The position numbers and the translations under genes are program-made. 64,000 nt of DNA, from positions 1 through 64,000 of the forward strand of contig CASDOR010000009.1 of NCBI GenBank assembly GCA_949282135.1, read 5' to 3'. Positions 17,766 to 27,879 of this stretch are shown here, in pieces; position 1 is the first letter of the stretch, and every line of letters starts with the position of its first letter. The notes beneath the pieces were generated by a model. That model had not been told where the DNA came from, searched no databases, and worked only from the letters and a program-made list of their open reading frames with translations. The DNA is from an uncultured Christensenella sp. GTDB lineage: Bacteria; Bacillota; Clostridia; Christensenellales; UBA1242.

Positions 17766-19314
17766 TCTTTTTATTTTACTTAAAAACAATTTCAACATGA
17801 TGATAGGTAGCATGAAAAGAAACAACAAAAATAGGTCAGATAAAAGTGTAATCTTTCTATTTCTGTTTCTTGTCCTATTCTTAGTGGCAATTTTCTCTTA
17901 CAATGCTTATAACACAATAGACGGATTTCGCAACCTTGGTGAAAAATTCGCAATTTTTAACGGACTTTTTACTATTCTTGTTACCTTACTCGTACTTGGA
18001 TGCCTGAGAGCAACAAGTCAAAACGCTCAAAATAGTGACAGCGATTTTCTCCTCTCCCTTCCTATAAAAAAGTATACTATAATATTATCTAAAACACTTA
18101 ATAAATATATCTACGACTTATTCTTTACCCTTGTAATTTTTGCCCCATATGTAGTAATCTACTCAATTTTTTATGGTACTAGCTTCCAGTTTATAATAAT
18201 GAGTATTCTTATCATCTTGCTTTTGCCACTACTAAGTGTTGGGCTTACATATGTAGTAGACTTCTTCATAACTAGGCTATTTAACAAAACAAAATTTGCT
18301 GGCATTTTAAAATCCTTATTCTCTCTTTTCTTGTTTGGCATGGTTTTTGTATTCATTATTGTATCATCAATGGACTACTCTTTCTTGGACGCAACTTCGC
18401 TTGAAAATTACTTTGCTTCTAGACCTTTTACGAACTTACTTTTAAATTTTATATTTTCACCAAATGTTTTAAACATAATTCTAACCCTTCTTCTTACAAT
18501 TGGAGTACTAGGCATTGGAACGTTACTATTTACCTTAAATTATGGAAAAAGTTTTGCTAGTTACAAATCAAATAAAACAATGCTTGACTTTACCTCTCCA
18601 AAATCTCCATTTTGTTTACTTTTTAAAAAAGAGGCAAATTACTATTTCTCTTCCCCAACCTACATGCTAAACACGGCAATTGGGCCTGTTATGATGATAG
18701 TGTTTTTGATTCTAATTTTAAGTCTTAACCTTCCTAATATGCTTGGAGCACTTGGAATTAGTAACGTAAATGAATACATCATGGGACTTAGCACGCTGGT
18801 TTTTTGCTTTATGTCATGCACTTCCACAATTTCCGCAAGTGCAATTTCTCTTGAAGGTAAAAATTTGTGGTTTTTAAAAGCACTGCCAATAAATATAAAA
18901 ACTATATTCTTTAGCAAACTTGCTTTACACAACATAGTAATAATTCCAATTTTAATCATTGTTTCCATTCTAATGTCTATTATTTTAAAATTTAGTTTTC
19001 TTTACTTTTTGTTCTTACTCATTATTCCTATACTAATTACCCTTGACCTGTCAATTTTAGGTTTATATATAAATCTAAAATTTCCGGTCCTTGACTTTGA
19101 CGATGAGGCTAGAGTTGTTAAACAAAGCATGTCAGTTATTTTATCTCTACTAATAGGAATGGTAATTGCTTTAATTCCTCTCGTTCTCTATTTAATTACA
19201 CCTCTTACAATTACCATAATTTGTTTTATCACGCTTTTTCTATTTATTTTACTATTTATCATATTTTCCTTGCTTTTATTCACAAATGGGGTAAAATTAT
19301 TTAAAAAACTATAG
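17758..19314 (+). CDS. ABC-2 type permease
   Basis: A 518-residue membrane protein with about a dozen hydrophobic helices, the membrane half of the transporter whose ATPase is encoded just upstream. The ATG at 17758 is placed five bases after AAGGAG; a GTG two codons earlier lies inside that site. The gene overlaps the ATPase by eight bases. An N-terminal basic patch (KRNNKNRSDK) precedes the first helix. The substrate is unknown. Confidence 0.85.
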   Translation: MRNLFILLKNNFNMMIGSMKRNNKNRSDKSVIFLFLFLVLFLVAIFSYNAYNTIDGFRNLGEKFAIFNGLFTILVTLLVLGCLRATSQNAQNSDSDFLLSLPIKKYTIILSKTLNKYIYDLFFTLVIFAPYVVIYSIFYGTSFQFIIMSILIILLLPLLSVGLTYVVDFFITRLFNKTKFAGILKSLFSLFLFGMVFVFIIVSSMDYSFLDATSLENYFASRPFTNLLLNFIFSPNVLNIILTLLLTIGVLGIGTLLFTLNYGKSFASYKSNKTMLDFTSPKSPFCLLFKKEANYYFSSPTYMLNTAIGPVMMIVFLILILSLNLPNMLGALGISNVNEYIMGLSTLVFCFMSCTSTISASAISLEGKNLWFLKALPINIKTIFFSKLALHNIVIIPILIIVSILMSIILKFSFLYFLFLLIIPILITLDLSILGLYINLKFPVLDFDDEARVVKQSMSVILSLLIGMVIALIPLVLYLITPLTITIICFITLFLFILLFIIFSLLLFTNGVKLFKKL

Positions 19315-19325
19315 GAGACTAATAC

Positions 19326-21038
19326 ATGAAATTTATTACAGAAATCCTGTCAGACATTTTAACTAAAGGGGCTAAACTTGCTGGCTACGATAAAAAACTT
19401 ACGATAACAACTTGTGATTTGCAAGAGCTAGGTGACTATCAGTGCACTGATGCAATGAGTCTAGCAAAAGTTTATCATAAATCTCCAGCGATTATAGCAA
19501 AAGATATTATTTCTCAAACTCAAGATAAGATAATCAAAGCTATAAATGTTGCTGGTGCTGGTTATATCAATATAAAAATTGATGAGGACTTTTTGACAAA
19601 TTACATAGTAGAGTACGTGAACAACTTAGACAACCTCGCAAGTAGTCGCATTTCGCCAAAAAACACTATTATTGATTATGGCGGTGCAAATGTCGCAAAA
19701 CCTTTACATGTTGGACACCTAAGAAGTGCAAATATTGGGGAAAGCATAAAAAGAATATGTAAATATGTAGGAAATAACACCTTAGGAGATGTCCATCTAG
19801 GAGACTGGGGTCTTCAAATGGGAATGGTGATACTGGGGATTAAAAGAGAAAAACCAGAACTAGTCTATTTTGACGAAAACTTTGTAGGCGAATATCCTAA
19901 AGACTCCCCTGTCACAATTTCTGACCTTGAAAGGATTTATCCTAGCATTAGTAAAGAGACTAAGGAAAATGAAAAAACACTAAAAGAAGCAAAAGACATT
20001 ACCTACGCACTTCAGCATGGCAACAAAGGATATTTTGCATTATGGAAACATATTGTAGACACTTCAATTAAAGACCTTAAAATAAACTACGACACACTTA
20101 ATGTACATTTTGATTTGTGGCTTGGAGAAAGTGACACAAGAGGCGACTACGACAACGTCATTAATTATTTTGTTAAAAATAACTACGCATATGAAAGCGA
20201 GGGTGCACTTGTTGTCGATGTAAAAGAAGAAAATGACTCAAAAGAGATTCCTCCTTTCATGCTAAAAAAATCTGACGGAAGTGTTTTATATTCAACTACA
20301 GACCTTGCGACTTTAATAGAAAGATACAAAAAATATAAAGCCGAAAAAGTTGTTTATGTTGTTGATAATAGGCAAGAGTTACACTTTGCAAGCCTTTTCC
20401 GTGTTGCAAAAAAATATAATTTAGTCCCAAAAAATATGGAACTTGTTTTTGCTGGATTTGGGACAATGAATGGAAAGGACGGAAAACCTTATAAGACTCG
20501 AGACGGCGGTGTAATGAAGCTCAAAAATTTAATTGAAGAAGTCAAAAACAGTGCTAAAGAAAAATCAAACGAAAACAATACTTCTGAGGTTGTTGCAATT
20601 TCAGCTCTTAAATTTGCAGATTTATCTATTATGCGTACTAAAGACTATATTTTTGACCCAGAAAAATTTTGTGCGTTTGAAGGTAAAACTGGACCTTATC
20701 TTCTCTACTCACTCACTCGTGCAAAATCAATTTTAAAAAAGGTAGGTGAAATCTCAGGCAAATTTAATGCAAACTTTTGCGATAAAAAAATTTTACTTTC
20801 CCTTACAAACTTTGCAAACACAATTATTAGTGCATATGAAAATCTTGCTCCTAATGAACTTTGTGATTATGCTTATAAACTAGCAAATGACTTCAATAGT
20901 TTTTACGCAAAAACAAGCATTATAAACGAAAAAGATATGGACAAAAAATACTCACTATGCATGCAAACAAAATTTGTAGTAACCATTCTTGAAAAAATCT
21001 TAAATTTACTCGCAATTGAAACTCTTGATAAAATGTAA
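19326..21038 (+). CDS. argS: Arginine--tRNA ligase
   Basis: A 570-residue class I synthetase that charges tRNA-Arg. An N-terminal Add-1-like domain (about 1-110) precedes the HIGH motif in AKPLHVGHLRSANIG (about 127). The KMSKS-equivalent region is around GKPYKTRDGGVMKL, and a C-terminal DALR anticodon-binding domain (about 440-570) ends the protein. The gene starts 11 bases after the permease with GGAGACTAATAC upstream, so it is probably co-transcribed. Its substrate tRNA-Arg is the one disrupted by the integrated element further right. Confidence 0.97.
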   Translation: MKFITEILSDILTKGAKLAGYDKKLTITTCDLQELGDYQCTDAMSLAKVYHKSPAIIAKDIISQTQDKIIKAINVAGAGYINIKIDEDFLTNYIVEYVNNLDNLASSRISPKNTIIDYGGANVAKPLHVGHLRSANIGESIKRICKYVGNNTLGDVHLGDWGLQMGMVILGIKREKPELVYFDENFVGEYPKDSPVTISDLERIYPSISKETKENEKTLKEAKDITYALQHGNKGYFALWKHIVDTSIKDLKINYDTLNVHFDLWLGESDTRGDYDNVINYFVKNNYAYESEGALVVDVKEENDSKEIPPFMLKKSDGSVLYSTTDLATLIERYKKYKAEKVVYVVDNRQELHFASLFRVAKKYNLVPKNMELVFAGFGTMNGKDGKPYKTRDGGVMKLKNLIEEVKNSAKEKSNENNTSEVVAISALKFADLSIMRTKDYIFDPEKFCAFEGKTGPYLLYSLTRAKSILKKVGEISGKFNANFCDKKILLSLTNFANTIISAYENLAPNELCDYAYKLANDFNSFYAKTSIINEKDMDKKYSLCMQTKFVVTILEKILNLLAIETLDKM

Positions 21039-21147
21039 CTACAAAGCTATAAGTGTTTTGTTTATTAATCCTTCTATAAAACTAATAAAACTTAAAACCA
21101 TAACTAATTTAAGACAAATTTAAATTTTATTTTAATAGCTTCTAAGT

Positions 21148-21176
21148 AAAAAAAGACTAATTTTTAGTCTTTTTTT
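21148..21176. terminator. Bidirectional terminator between argS and the secreted-protein gene
   Basis: A7 followed by GACTAA, loop TTT, TTAGTC and T7 make a perfect stem with T-runs on both strands. It separates convergent genes. Confidence 0.85.
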
Positions 21177-21233
21177 ATATCTTATAAAACCAATATGACG
21201 CAAATAATGATTTTAAGGCCATTGGTAAGTTTT

Positions 21234-23171
21234 TTATAAAATAAGCATTGTTCTCAAGCCTCTTGCATTTCCAGTAATTCCCCAACTGTTGCTATAAAAA
21301 GTAAAGATACCTGCATCTTCCACATCATGTGTAAAGCCACCTCGATAAAGTCCTGATACTGTTTGCGTTTTTATAGCATTGTAATAATAATCACACGTCC
21401 CAAGTTCAATATTCTCAGTAAAAGCACTAGTACTAGATGGTAGCCCAATGAGTGTCATACGTTTATCTTGCGACACACTATCAACATCCATATGAGTCCA
21501 CCCTCTTTTGTCTGCACCTATGCTTGGATTAGGCAAATAAAAGCCTAGTGTTTGATACCCCATACTATCTAGTAAAGTCTTATTTGTAGCTGAAGAATAG
21601 TCGTTTGTTAGAATCCAATTTTCTTCTTTATAATCATAATCTTCAAAATTAAAATACACAATTGCATTATTACCACTTAAGATGTGAAACTCAGCAAAAA
21701 TAAATGTTCCCACATTTCCCCAAGCATTTGACATGCCTAAACAAAACACAGAAGTGTAGCCATTACTACCTACATACCCATCTCTTAAAACTCTCTTTCC
21801 CTTACTTGTTTTATGCACTAAAAATTGAGGAGTATACAAACCTCTCTTATCACTTTCCACATAATCACTTATAGTTGTATCTACATAATTACGATATGTA
21901 TACCCATAGCTCATTCCAGCAGCATCATACCCAGTTGCAGAAAGCATATAATCTCCCTCATACTCGCCACCTGTTTCCGTATTTTGAACATATGTTGCTG
22001 TTCCTAAACTGCTACCATGCACACCAATTGTTCCTCCTCCCTTTTGCGACTCAAAATATGAATTGCAAGAAAAGGTTGCATTTTTTGAATTACGTAATGA
22101 TTTGCCTGTATAAATTGAATTTGTAAAATCATTACCCAATCCCACCATTTCCTGAGAATTATTGTGAGCATACTTAACCAAATATAAAAGATTATAAATA
22201 AATACAGTGTAATTCTCCCCCTGTACTCCTTTTGCACTTTTATAATCTCCTAAACTAACATTTTCCCATGCTTTTGTTAAATTGCTTGCCCATAACATCA
22301 TGTTTGATTGACTACTAGCCACAGTCGCAAGGCTGTCGGATACGCCTCCGTTGTAATTGTAATTTGAAATTAAGTAACTTGCACTTCCGCTTGCAACCGG
22401 TGTACTATCATAAACATAACTTCGTGGTATTACTCCATTACTATTTTTTGCAACAGTATGATCTGGATTAAATATAGTCGCTTCAAAAGTTGCTGTATAC
22501 CACTCTTTTACGTAAGCCGGAGTTATTCCCTCAGGCATGGTTATCTCTCTAAAATCTTCTAAGGTTTCAGCTATGTGTATGTATTGTCTTTGTACGTTTT
22601 CTTCGTCTGGTGCAATATAACGAGCTATGTACATCTCTGGGTAATATGTATAAACGTCTACTGTAAAGGTCTCTTCTTCTGTTAAAGTCCTCCCACTTGC
22701 TAGAGTATAACCACTAGGTAATGTCACTTCTCTACCATACCATTCAAATGGGTAGTCTGGGTCACTTAGTTTACCTATTATTTCACCTGTATTAATATCT
22801 ACATTTACATTGTCTATCTTTCTATACACTGGTGCGGTATAGTAATCATCTTCTGTATATGTTACTCCATCTGGATTTCCGTCTTGATTTTCATCAGTTA
22901 GCATACCCGCTAACTCACTTAAACTATTACTTTCTACTTTTACTGCACTAGCATTAAGTGTTGCGTTATACCCCTCTTTGTCCCAAGCTGGGTCACTTTG
23001 ATTAATAGGTTGAGATACACTTAAAACCCCTGGTGCGTCATATGCAATATTTACACCACTATTAATGGCAAGTTGACGAAGTGCCCATGCATTAATACTA
23101 AGAACACTTAATGTAAAAACGCATAGCATCATAAACGCACTTATTTCAAGTCTTACTCTTATTTTTTTCAA
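21234..23171 (-). CDS. Large secreted protein of unknown function
   Basis: A 645-residue exported protein. It starts with TTG at 23171, ten bases after AAAGGAG. The N-terminus has a basic patch (MKKIRVRLE) and a hydrophobic core, with a probable signal peptidase site after SINAWA (about 30). The mature part is rich in Ser, Thr, Tyr and Asn, with no LPXTG anchor and no recognised domain. Several Gly/Tyr-rich beta-like segments suggest an extracellular fold. A surface or secreted role is inferred only from the signal peptide. Confidence 0.7.
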   Translation of the reverse strand: MKKIRVRLEISAFMMLCVFTLSVLSINAWALRQLAINSGVNIAYDAPGVLSVSQPINQSDPAWDKEGYNATLNASAVKVESNSLSELAGMLTDENQDGNPDGVTYTEDDYYTAPVYRKIDNVNVDINTGEIIGKLSDPDYPFEWYGREVTLPSGYTLASGRTLTEEETFTVDVYTYYPEMYIARYIAPDEENVQRQYIHIAETLEDFREITMPEGITPAYVKEWYTATFEATIFNPDHTVAKNSNGVIPRSYVYDSTPVASGSASYLISNYNYNGGVSDSLATVASSQSNMMLWASNLTKAWENVSLGDYKSAKGVQGENYTVFIYNLLYLVKYAHNNSQEMVGLGNDFTNSIYTGKSLRNSKNATFSCNSYFESQKGGGTIGVHGSSLGTATYVQNTETGGEYEGDYMLSATGYDAAGMSYGYTYRNYVDTTISDYVESDKRGLYTPQFLVHKTSKGKRVLRDGYVGSNGYTSVFCLGMSNAWGNVGTFIFAEFHILSGNNAIVYFNFEDYDYKEENWILTNDYSSATNKTLLDSMGYQTLGFYLPNPSIGADKRGWTHMDVDSVSQDKRMTLIGLPSSTSAFTENIELGTCDYYYNAIKTQTVSGLYRGGFTHDVEDAGIFTFYSNSWGITGNARGLRTMLIL

Positions 23172-23220
23172 AGTTTGATGTCTCCTTTCTGCACACTTTT
23201 AACTATAGTTTATCATTGAT

Positions 23221-23249
23221 ATTGTATATTTTTTACATATTTTAGGCAA
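23221..23249 (-). promoter_or_regulatory. Promoter of the secreted-protein gene
   Basis: TTGCCT (23244-23249) and TACAAT (23221-23226) on the minus strand are separated by 17 bases, about 50 bases before the TTG start. Confidence 0.6.
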
Positions 23250-23308
23250 ACTATTTTTAATAACAATTAACACACAAAATACTAAGAAAAAACAAGTAGC
23301 TAAGATTT

Positions 23309-23353
23309 AAAAAAAATAAAACCTATTTAGCAATACAAATAAATTAGGTTTTT
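23309..23353 (-). terminator. Terminator after the first degV gene
   Basis: AAAACCTA-ATTTA and TAAAT-AGGTTTT form a stem on the minus strand followed by a run of T residues, about 20 bases after the DegV stop codon. Confidence 0.7.
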
Positions 23354-23372
23354 AACACAAATTATAAGCCAA

Positions 23373-24257
23373 TTAATACTCTAAATCTCCAATCACTTCT
23401 GTTACTCCAATGGCAATTGCCCCTTCTCCAATGTGACAAGAGATTGAAAGGCTAAGAGGATTAATAAATGAAACTTCTAAATTATACTTCTTAAGAGTCT
23501 TATTTGCCTCCACTCTAAAAGCCTCAATTTTTTCTTTATCATAAGTATAAGCCATGTCTACTCTAAGTCGCTTTTTTTCAAAAGCATCTTTAAAGCGAGT
23601 AGTTATATCTTTTACTGCCTGATCAATCATCTTTTTACGTCCTTGTGCAAAACTCAATACTTGTGCAAACTTATCAAGTTTTGCCCCTTGAATTTGAAGG
23701 ACAGGCTTTATACCTAGGACTTTGCCAACAAGTGCCGCTGCTGGCGTAATCCTACCCCCTTTTTTAAGATACTTCAAGGTAGAAAGCATAATGTATATGC
23801 TAGAATTTTTACCACTTTCAACTAAAATTTCTTTAATTTCTTTAGCACTTTTACCTTGTTTTGCAAGATAAAGTGCGTCATATACAGACCTTTTTTGAGT
23901 AACAGATATTCGCTTGTTATCAACCACTTGCACTTTTCCGTTAAACTCTTCAGCAAAGCTTGTAGCCGTCTCGCAACTTGCAGACAAACCACTACTCATA
24001 GGAATGTGGACAATCTCATCATTCGTTTTAAGTAGCTCTCTCCAAATATCGACAACCCCGCTAATGCTAGGTTGACTAGTAGACACATCTGCCCCATTCA
24101 TAAGTTTCTCATAAAATTCGTCTTGAGTAAGATTTACATCCTCAAAATATTCCTCACCGTCAATCAAAAAAGGCATAGGTATAACAGTAATGCCAGCACG
24201 TTTTGCTTCTTCCTGCGAAATACCACTATTACTATCTGTCACAATTGCTACTTTCAT
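23373..24257 (-). CDS. DegV family fatty-acid-binding protein
   Basis: A 294-residue DegV protein. The N-terminal signature VAIVTDSNSGIS opens the EDD fold. TSQPS and the loop HIPMSSGLSA line the fatty-acid pocket, and HIGEGAIAIGV is near the C-terminus. Family members (FakB) bind a fatty acid for phosphorylation by the kinase FakA, feeding exogenous fatty acids into phospholipid synthesis. A second DegV gene lies at 47998. It is a single-gene transcript with GAGGGAAAA before the ATG. Confidence 0.93.
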   Translation of the reverse strand: MKVAIVTDSNSGISQEEAKRAGITVIPMPFLIDGEEYFEDVNLTQDEFYEKLMNGADVSTSQPSISGVVDIWRELLKTNDEIVHIPMSSGLSASCETATSFAEEFNGKVQVVDNKRISVTQKRSVYDALYLAKQGKSAKEIKEILVESGKNSSIYIMLSTLKYLKKGGRITPAAALVGKVLGIKPVLQIQGAKLDKFAQVLSFAQGRKKMIDQAVKDITTRFKDAFEKKRLRVDMAYTYDKEKIEAFRVEANKTLKKYNLEVSFINPLSLSISCHIGEGAIAIGVTEVIGDLEY

Positions 24258-24450
24258 TTTTCCCTCATCCCTATTTAACTAAAATATAATAAATATCTTC
24301 CTATCAACTACAATTTAAACTTGGGGTTTACATTTTAGTGCTTATAAACAAAAACTAAATTTGATTGTAACAAAAATAAGTTTGAAGGTCAAACTTTTTT
24401 ATACGATTTAAGTTAACTATCAAGCTGCTAGGTAATTTTTATTGTTTATT

Positions 24451-24894
24451 TCAAGAAAAGAAATATTTTATTTTTGATAACAAGTCAACAAGGCTTTCCT
24501 CTTCTCGTTTGCTTAAGTTTCTTGTAATCATATCGACCATATTCTCATGATATTCTTTATGTACATTAATAACTTTCTCTGCTTTTTTTGTTAGGTTTAT
24601 ATAATATTTTCGCTTGTCCTCTTTTGATTGTTTTCTTGTGACATATCCTTTTTTCTCTAGCTTTTTCAAGACTACTGTTAGAGTCCCTGCTGTAACTCCA
24701 AGAGCGGAGGCAATTTTGCTCATTGACGCATTTTTTTCTTCCAACTCAACCCTTTTTATTGCCTCTAATACGTGTACGCTTTTAAGAGTAACCTTTTCCT
24801 CCATTTTTCTTTTAAAAAATTCTTCTTCACTAAAAAGAACAACATTAAAAAGTTTTATAAGTATCTCATTTAGCATTTCTTTAGTAAAGTCCAT
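24451..24894 (-). CDS. MarR family transcriptional regulator
   Basis: A 147-residue winged-helix protein. The ATG at 24894 follows ATGGAGGACAAAG; an upstream in-frame start would swallow the ribosome site. The wing region 'MSKIASALGVTAGTLTVVLKKLEKKGYVTRKQSKEDKRKYYINLT' (given here in parts: MSKIASALGVTAGTLTVVL, then KKLEKKGYVTRKQ) is typical of MarR. C-terminal helices form the dimer interface. It is divergent from the YfhO-like gene and may control it or itself. It is one of the few genes here ending in TGA. Confidence 0.9.
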   Translation of the reverse strand: MDFTKEMLNEILIKLFNVVLFSEEEFFKRKMEEKVTLKSVHVLEAIKRVELEEKNASMSKIASALGVTAGTLTVVLKKLEKKGYVTRKQSKEDKRKYYINLTKKAEKVINVHKEYHENMVDMITRNLSKREEESLVDLLSKIKYFFS

Positions 24895-24920
24895 CTTTGT
24901 CCTCCATTTCATCAAAGTTT

Positions 24921-24949
24921 AGAATAAATATTATTTTAAAATTTGTCAA
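24921..24949 (-). promoter_or_regulatory. Promoter of the marR-type gene
   Basis: TTGACA (24944-24949, minus strand) and TATTCT (24921-24926) have a 17-base spacer. Its -35 region is part of an inverted repeat TTGTCAATT/AATTGACAA shared with the divergent promoter. Confidence 0.65.
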
Positions 24950-24993
24950 TTAATCACAAAATATTTTATATAGTTTATTAAAACAATTATAAA

Positions 24994-25023
24994 TTGACAA
25001 TAAAACTCGTTTTAAATTATACT
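24994..25023 (+). promoter_or_regulatory. Promoter of the YfhO-like gene
   Basis: TTGACA (24994-24999) and TATACT (25018-25023) are separated by 18 bases. The -35 region is the right arm of the inverted repeat described for the divergent promoter; this repeat is a candidate MarR operator or simply two facing -35 boxes. Confidence 0.65.
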
Positions 25024-25125
25024 AAGCATAGAAAAAGAATGTTTGCTAGTAGTTTAATCTTAATTCTTATTTACTTGATATAAGCCCTAATAATATTTGC
25101 AAAAAAAACTATAAAGGAGAAAATC

Positions 25126-27699
25126 TTGAAAGTCAAAAAGTTTTTTAAAAACAACTTAGAATACTTCATTAGCGGTTTAATCATACTTTTGATTTTTACC
25201 ATATTTTATGCCTTGTTTGACGTGTTCCCTTTTGGAAGTAATACAATAGCTCACTACGACATGGCTGCACAAATCATACCAATAAGCGAGTTGGTCTTTG
25301 ATTTTTTAAACGGCAAATCTCCACTTTTTTATTCAACTTCATTTTTAACTGGCGCAAATACTTTTGGTTATCTAATATACTTCATTTTAAGCCCCTTCAG
25401 TCTCCTCATGCTTGCTGGCGGAGAGGGGAATCTATTTTTTTCTCTTAACATCGTATTTGTGCTAAAACTCATAACCATTTGCTGTGTGTCAATTTGGTTT
25501 TTAAAAAAATATTTTCCAAATCTTTCGCCACTTAAAATATTAATACTTTCTCTTTCCTACACATTTTGTGGCTATATGCTCATGATGTATACTTATTTGT
25601 CTTTTCTTGATTACCTTATTTACATGCCAATACTTGTACATTTTTTTTTAAAAATGCAAGAAACAAATAACTTTTTACCACTTTCATTTATTATTTTCTT
25701 CATGATTTTGACTTGTTTTTCGCTTGGCTCGTTTACCCTTCTTTATCTCTTTATTATATTTGGTGCGTACGTTTTTATTGTTTCAGAAAAAGAAGATAGG
25801 GCCTCATTAATCACAAAAACTATTTTAGCATTAGTTGTAGGAGTCTCGTTTGCACTACCAATACTTATTCCAAGCTTTTTCTCATATTTATCTTCTGGCA
25901 GAAGTGAAGTCTTATCAATAACTTCGGATTTATCTTCATCAACAACATCAAGGATTCTCAGTGCAATTGCAGAAATAATATTATGTGTTATAGCTATAAT
26001 TTACATTTTTACATGTGATAAAAAGGATAAAATAAACAAATTCCTCATTTTTACTCAAACTTTAACATTAGTAACAATATTTATTGGCGAAGTGTTAGTT
26101 GTTTTTAATGGAGGAAGCATCTTTGGTTATTATTCAAGATTTGGATTCGTTGGGGCTTTCACCACTCTCATTATGGCGGCAAAATACCTAAGCAATTGTC
26201 AAGAAATAACGAAACCAAATATACTTTTTTCTATTTTAAGCTATATAATGACCTTGACTCTTTGCGTATTAACATTTGTTTGCCTATATTATGTCGCCTT
26301 GCCAATTTCAAACACTTTAGCTTATCAATATGCTCCACTTCCTTATTTAATTGCATGGTTTATCTTTATGATTCTTTTACTCTCCCCTTTTATAATCTCT
26401 TTAATTATTAAAAAATATATTGGAAAACACTTCTTAATAATTACCTTTTTGCTAACACTTACTCTCATTTCATCAAATACAATGTTTTTTTTCCCAGGAG
26501 GAGTCCTTGAAACAACACCCTACTCAACACTCCAAAATTTGTGTGCAGAAATCAAAGACGATGGCAGAGTAAAATTTAATTCTTCTGAGTATTATGCTTT
26601 AAATCAAACCGTGTATAATGTGTCAAGCACAAGCGGTTTCTCCTCTCTTGCAGATAAGGAAGCTATTTATACTTTAGATTCTCTTGGTTATCCAACAGAA
26701 GTCAATATTAGTTACTCTTTTGGTGGCACTCTTTTAAGTGATATAATTGTTAATAATAAATATGTCGTTTACCCTTATATGGTAAATAGAGACTATCTTA
26801 GCTTAATTGGAAGTGAAAATGACTTGTACTTGTACGAAAACACTTTATGTACAGGCGCTATATTTCAAATTAGTAATAAAATTGAAGCAAGCGATGACAA
26901 AATCCTAATTCAGCAACAAATTTTTGAAAGTTTAGGTGGTGAAGGAAACTTGTTAAAAAAAGTAGACGCAAAGCTTTCCTTTATAAATTGTGAGGTGCAA
27001 GGTGACAAAGTTGTAATAATAGATAAAAATAAGCCTGCCACCATAAGATTTGGTTGTGGAGTAAATAATAATGAGATATTGTATCTCTATTTTAAACCTA
27101 GTTCTTCCCTAGAAACAATAGTTATAGAAGATTGTTTATTGAATTATGAGTCTTTCATTGAGCTTCACTCTGAATATGACATCATAAACAATATTATCTT
27201 TAACGGTATTAGCATTAGTAATGACATTTCTCTGTCAGCTTTAGAATTTTATACTCTCGACTACACCTTACTTGAAAATCTTGATATTTTCCAAACCTCA
27301 GTATCCGAAAATTACAATAAAATTTCAACAGCACTGACTGTGTACGATGACTGCACTGTTATGCTTCCATACACAAATCTTGATGGCTACACCTTGTATG
27401 TAAATGGTCAAGAACAAACCTTTACAGACGACTTTTTATCTTTTATGACCTTTGAATTGTCCGCTGGAGCAAACGAGATTGAAATTGTTTTTAATAACCC
27501 TCTTCACAAATACATTTTAATAGGATTCATTATTGGCGCAATATTTATTGTAATTGCTTTCATAATTTATCATTATAAGGAAAAAATTAATAAGAAATTT
27601 ATATTAATCTCATTTTCTATAATTCTTGGCTTGTTCTTTGCATACTTTATTGCCTACCCTACGACTATACACTTACTCAAACTTGTAAATATCATTTAG
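25126..27699 (+). CDS. YfhO family membrane protein (GT-C-like)
   Basis: An 857-residue protein starting with TTG at 25126 behind AAAGGAG. About a dozen transmembrane helices fill residues 12-460. An extracytoplasmic domain of ~370 residues follows, and two helices close the C-terminus. The acidic loop after helix 1 (NTIAHYDMAAQ) suits the GT-C glycosyltransferase fold of YfhO. In Listeria and Bacillus, YfhO-type proteins transfer sugars onto teichoic acids from a lipid-linked donor. The substrate here is inferred, not seen. The divergent MarR gene may regulate it. Confidence 0.82.
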   Translation: MKVKKFFKNNLEYFISGLIILLIFTIFYALFDVFPFGSNTIAHYDMAAQIIPISELVFDFLNGKSPLFYSTSFLTGANTFGYLIYFILSPFSLLMLAGGEGNLFFSLNIVFVLKLITICCVSIWFLKKYFPNLSPLKILILSLSYTFCGYMLMMYTYLSFLDYLIYMPILVHFFLKMQETNNFLPLSFIIFFMILTCFSLGSFTLLYLFIIFGAYVFIVSEKEDRASLITKTILALVVGVSFALPILIPSFFSYLSSGRSEVLSITSDLSSSTTSRILSAIAEIILCVIAIIYIFTCDKKDKINKFLIFTQTLTLVTIFIGEVLVVFNGGSIFGYYSRFGFVGAFTTLIMAAKYLSNCQEITKPNILFSILSYIMTLTLCVLTFVCLYYVALPISNTLAYQYAPLPYLIAWFIFMILLLSPFIISLIIKKYIGKHFLIITFLLTLTLISSNTMFFFPGGVLETTPYSTLQNLCAEIKDDGRVKFNSSEYYALNQTVYNVSSTSGFSSLADKEAIYTLDSLGYPTEVNISYSFGGTLLSDIIVNNKYVVYPYMVNRDYLSLIGSENDLYLYENTLCTGAIFQISNKIEASDDKILIQQQIFESLGGEGNLLKKVDAKLSFINCEVQGDKVVIIDKNKPATIRFGCGVNNNEILYLYFKPSSSLETIVIEDCLLNYESFIELHSEYDIINNIIFNGISISNDISLSALEFYTLDYTLLENLDIFQTSVSENYNKISTALTVYDDCTVMLPYTNLDGYTLYVNGQEQTFTDDFLSFMTFELSAGANEIEIVFNNPLHKYILIGFIIGAIFIVIAFIIYHYKEKINKKFILISFSIILGLFFAYFIAYPTTIHLLKLVNII

Positions 27700-27823
27700 A
27701 TATATTAGTAAGAATTTTGCTGAAGAAATGAATATTAATTACAAAATAAAAATAACTAATCATATAAATGTAGTTAAAATTATTTAAAACAAATCTACAA
27801 AAAATTACCTTAACTTTTTTTCT

Positions 27824-27866
27824 AAATAAAAAAGGAAGACAAAAAATCTTCCCATTTTTATTTTTT
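27824..27866. terminator. Bidirectional terminator between the YfhO-like gene and scfB
   Basis: AAATAAAAAA-GGAAGA (ending 27839) and TCTTCC (27847-27852) followed by a T-rich run give a stem with T residues on both strands. Confidence 0.75.
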
Positions 27867-27879
27867 AATTTGTTGATTT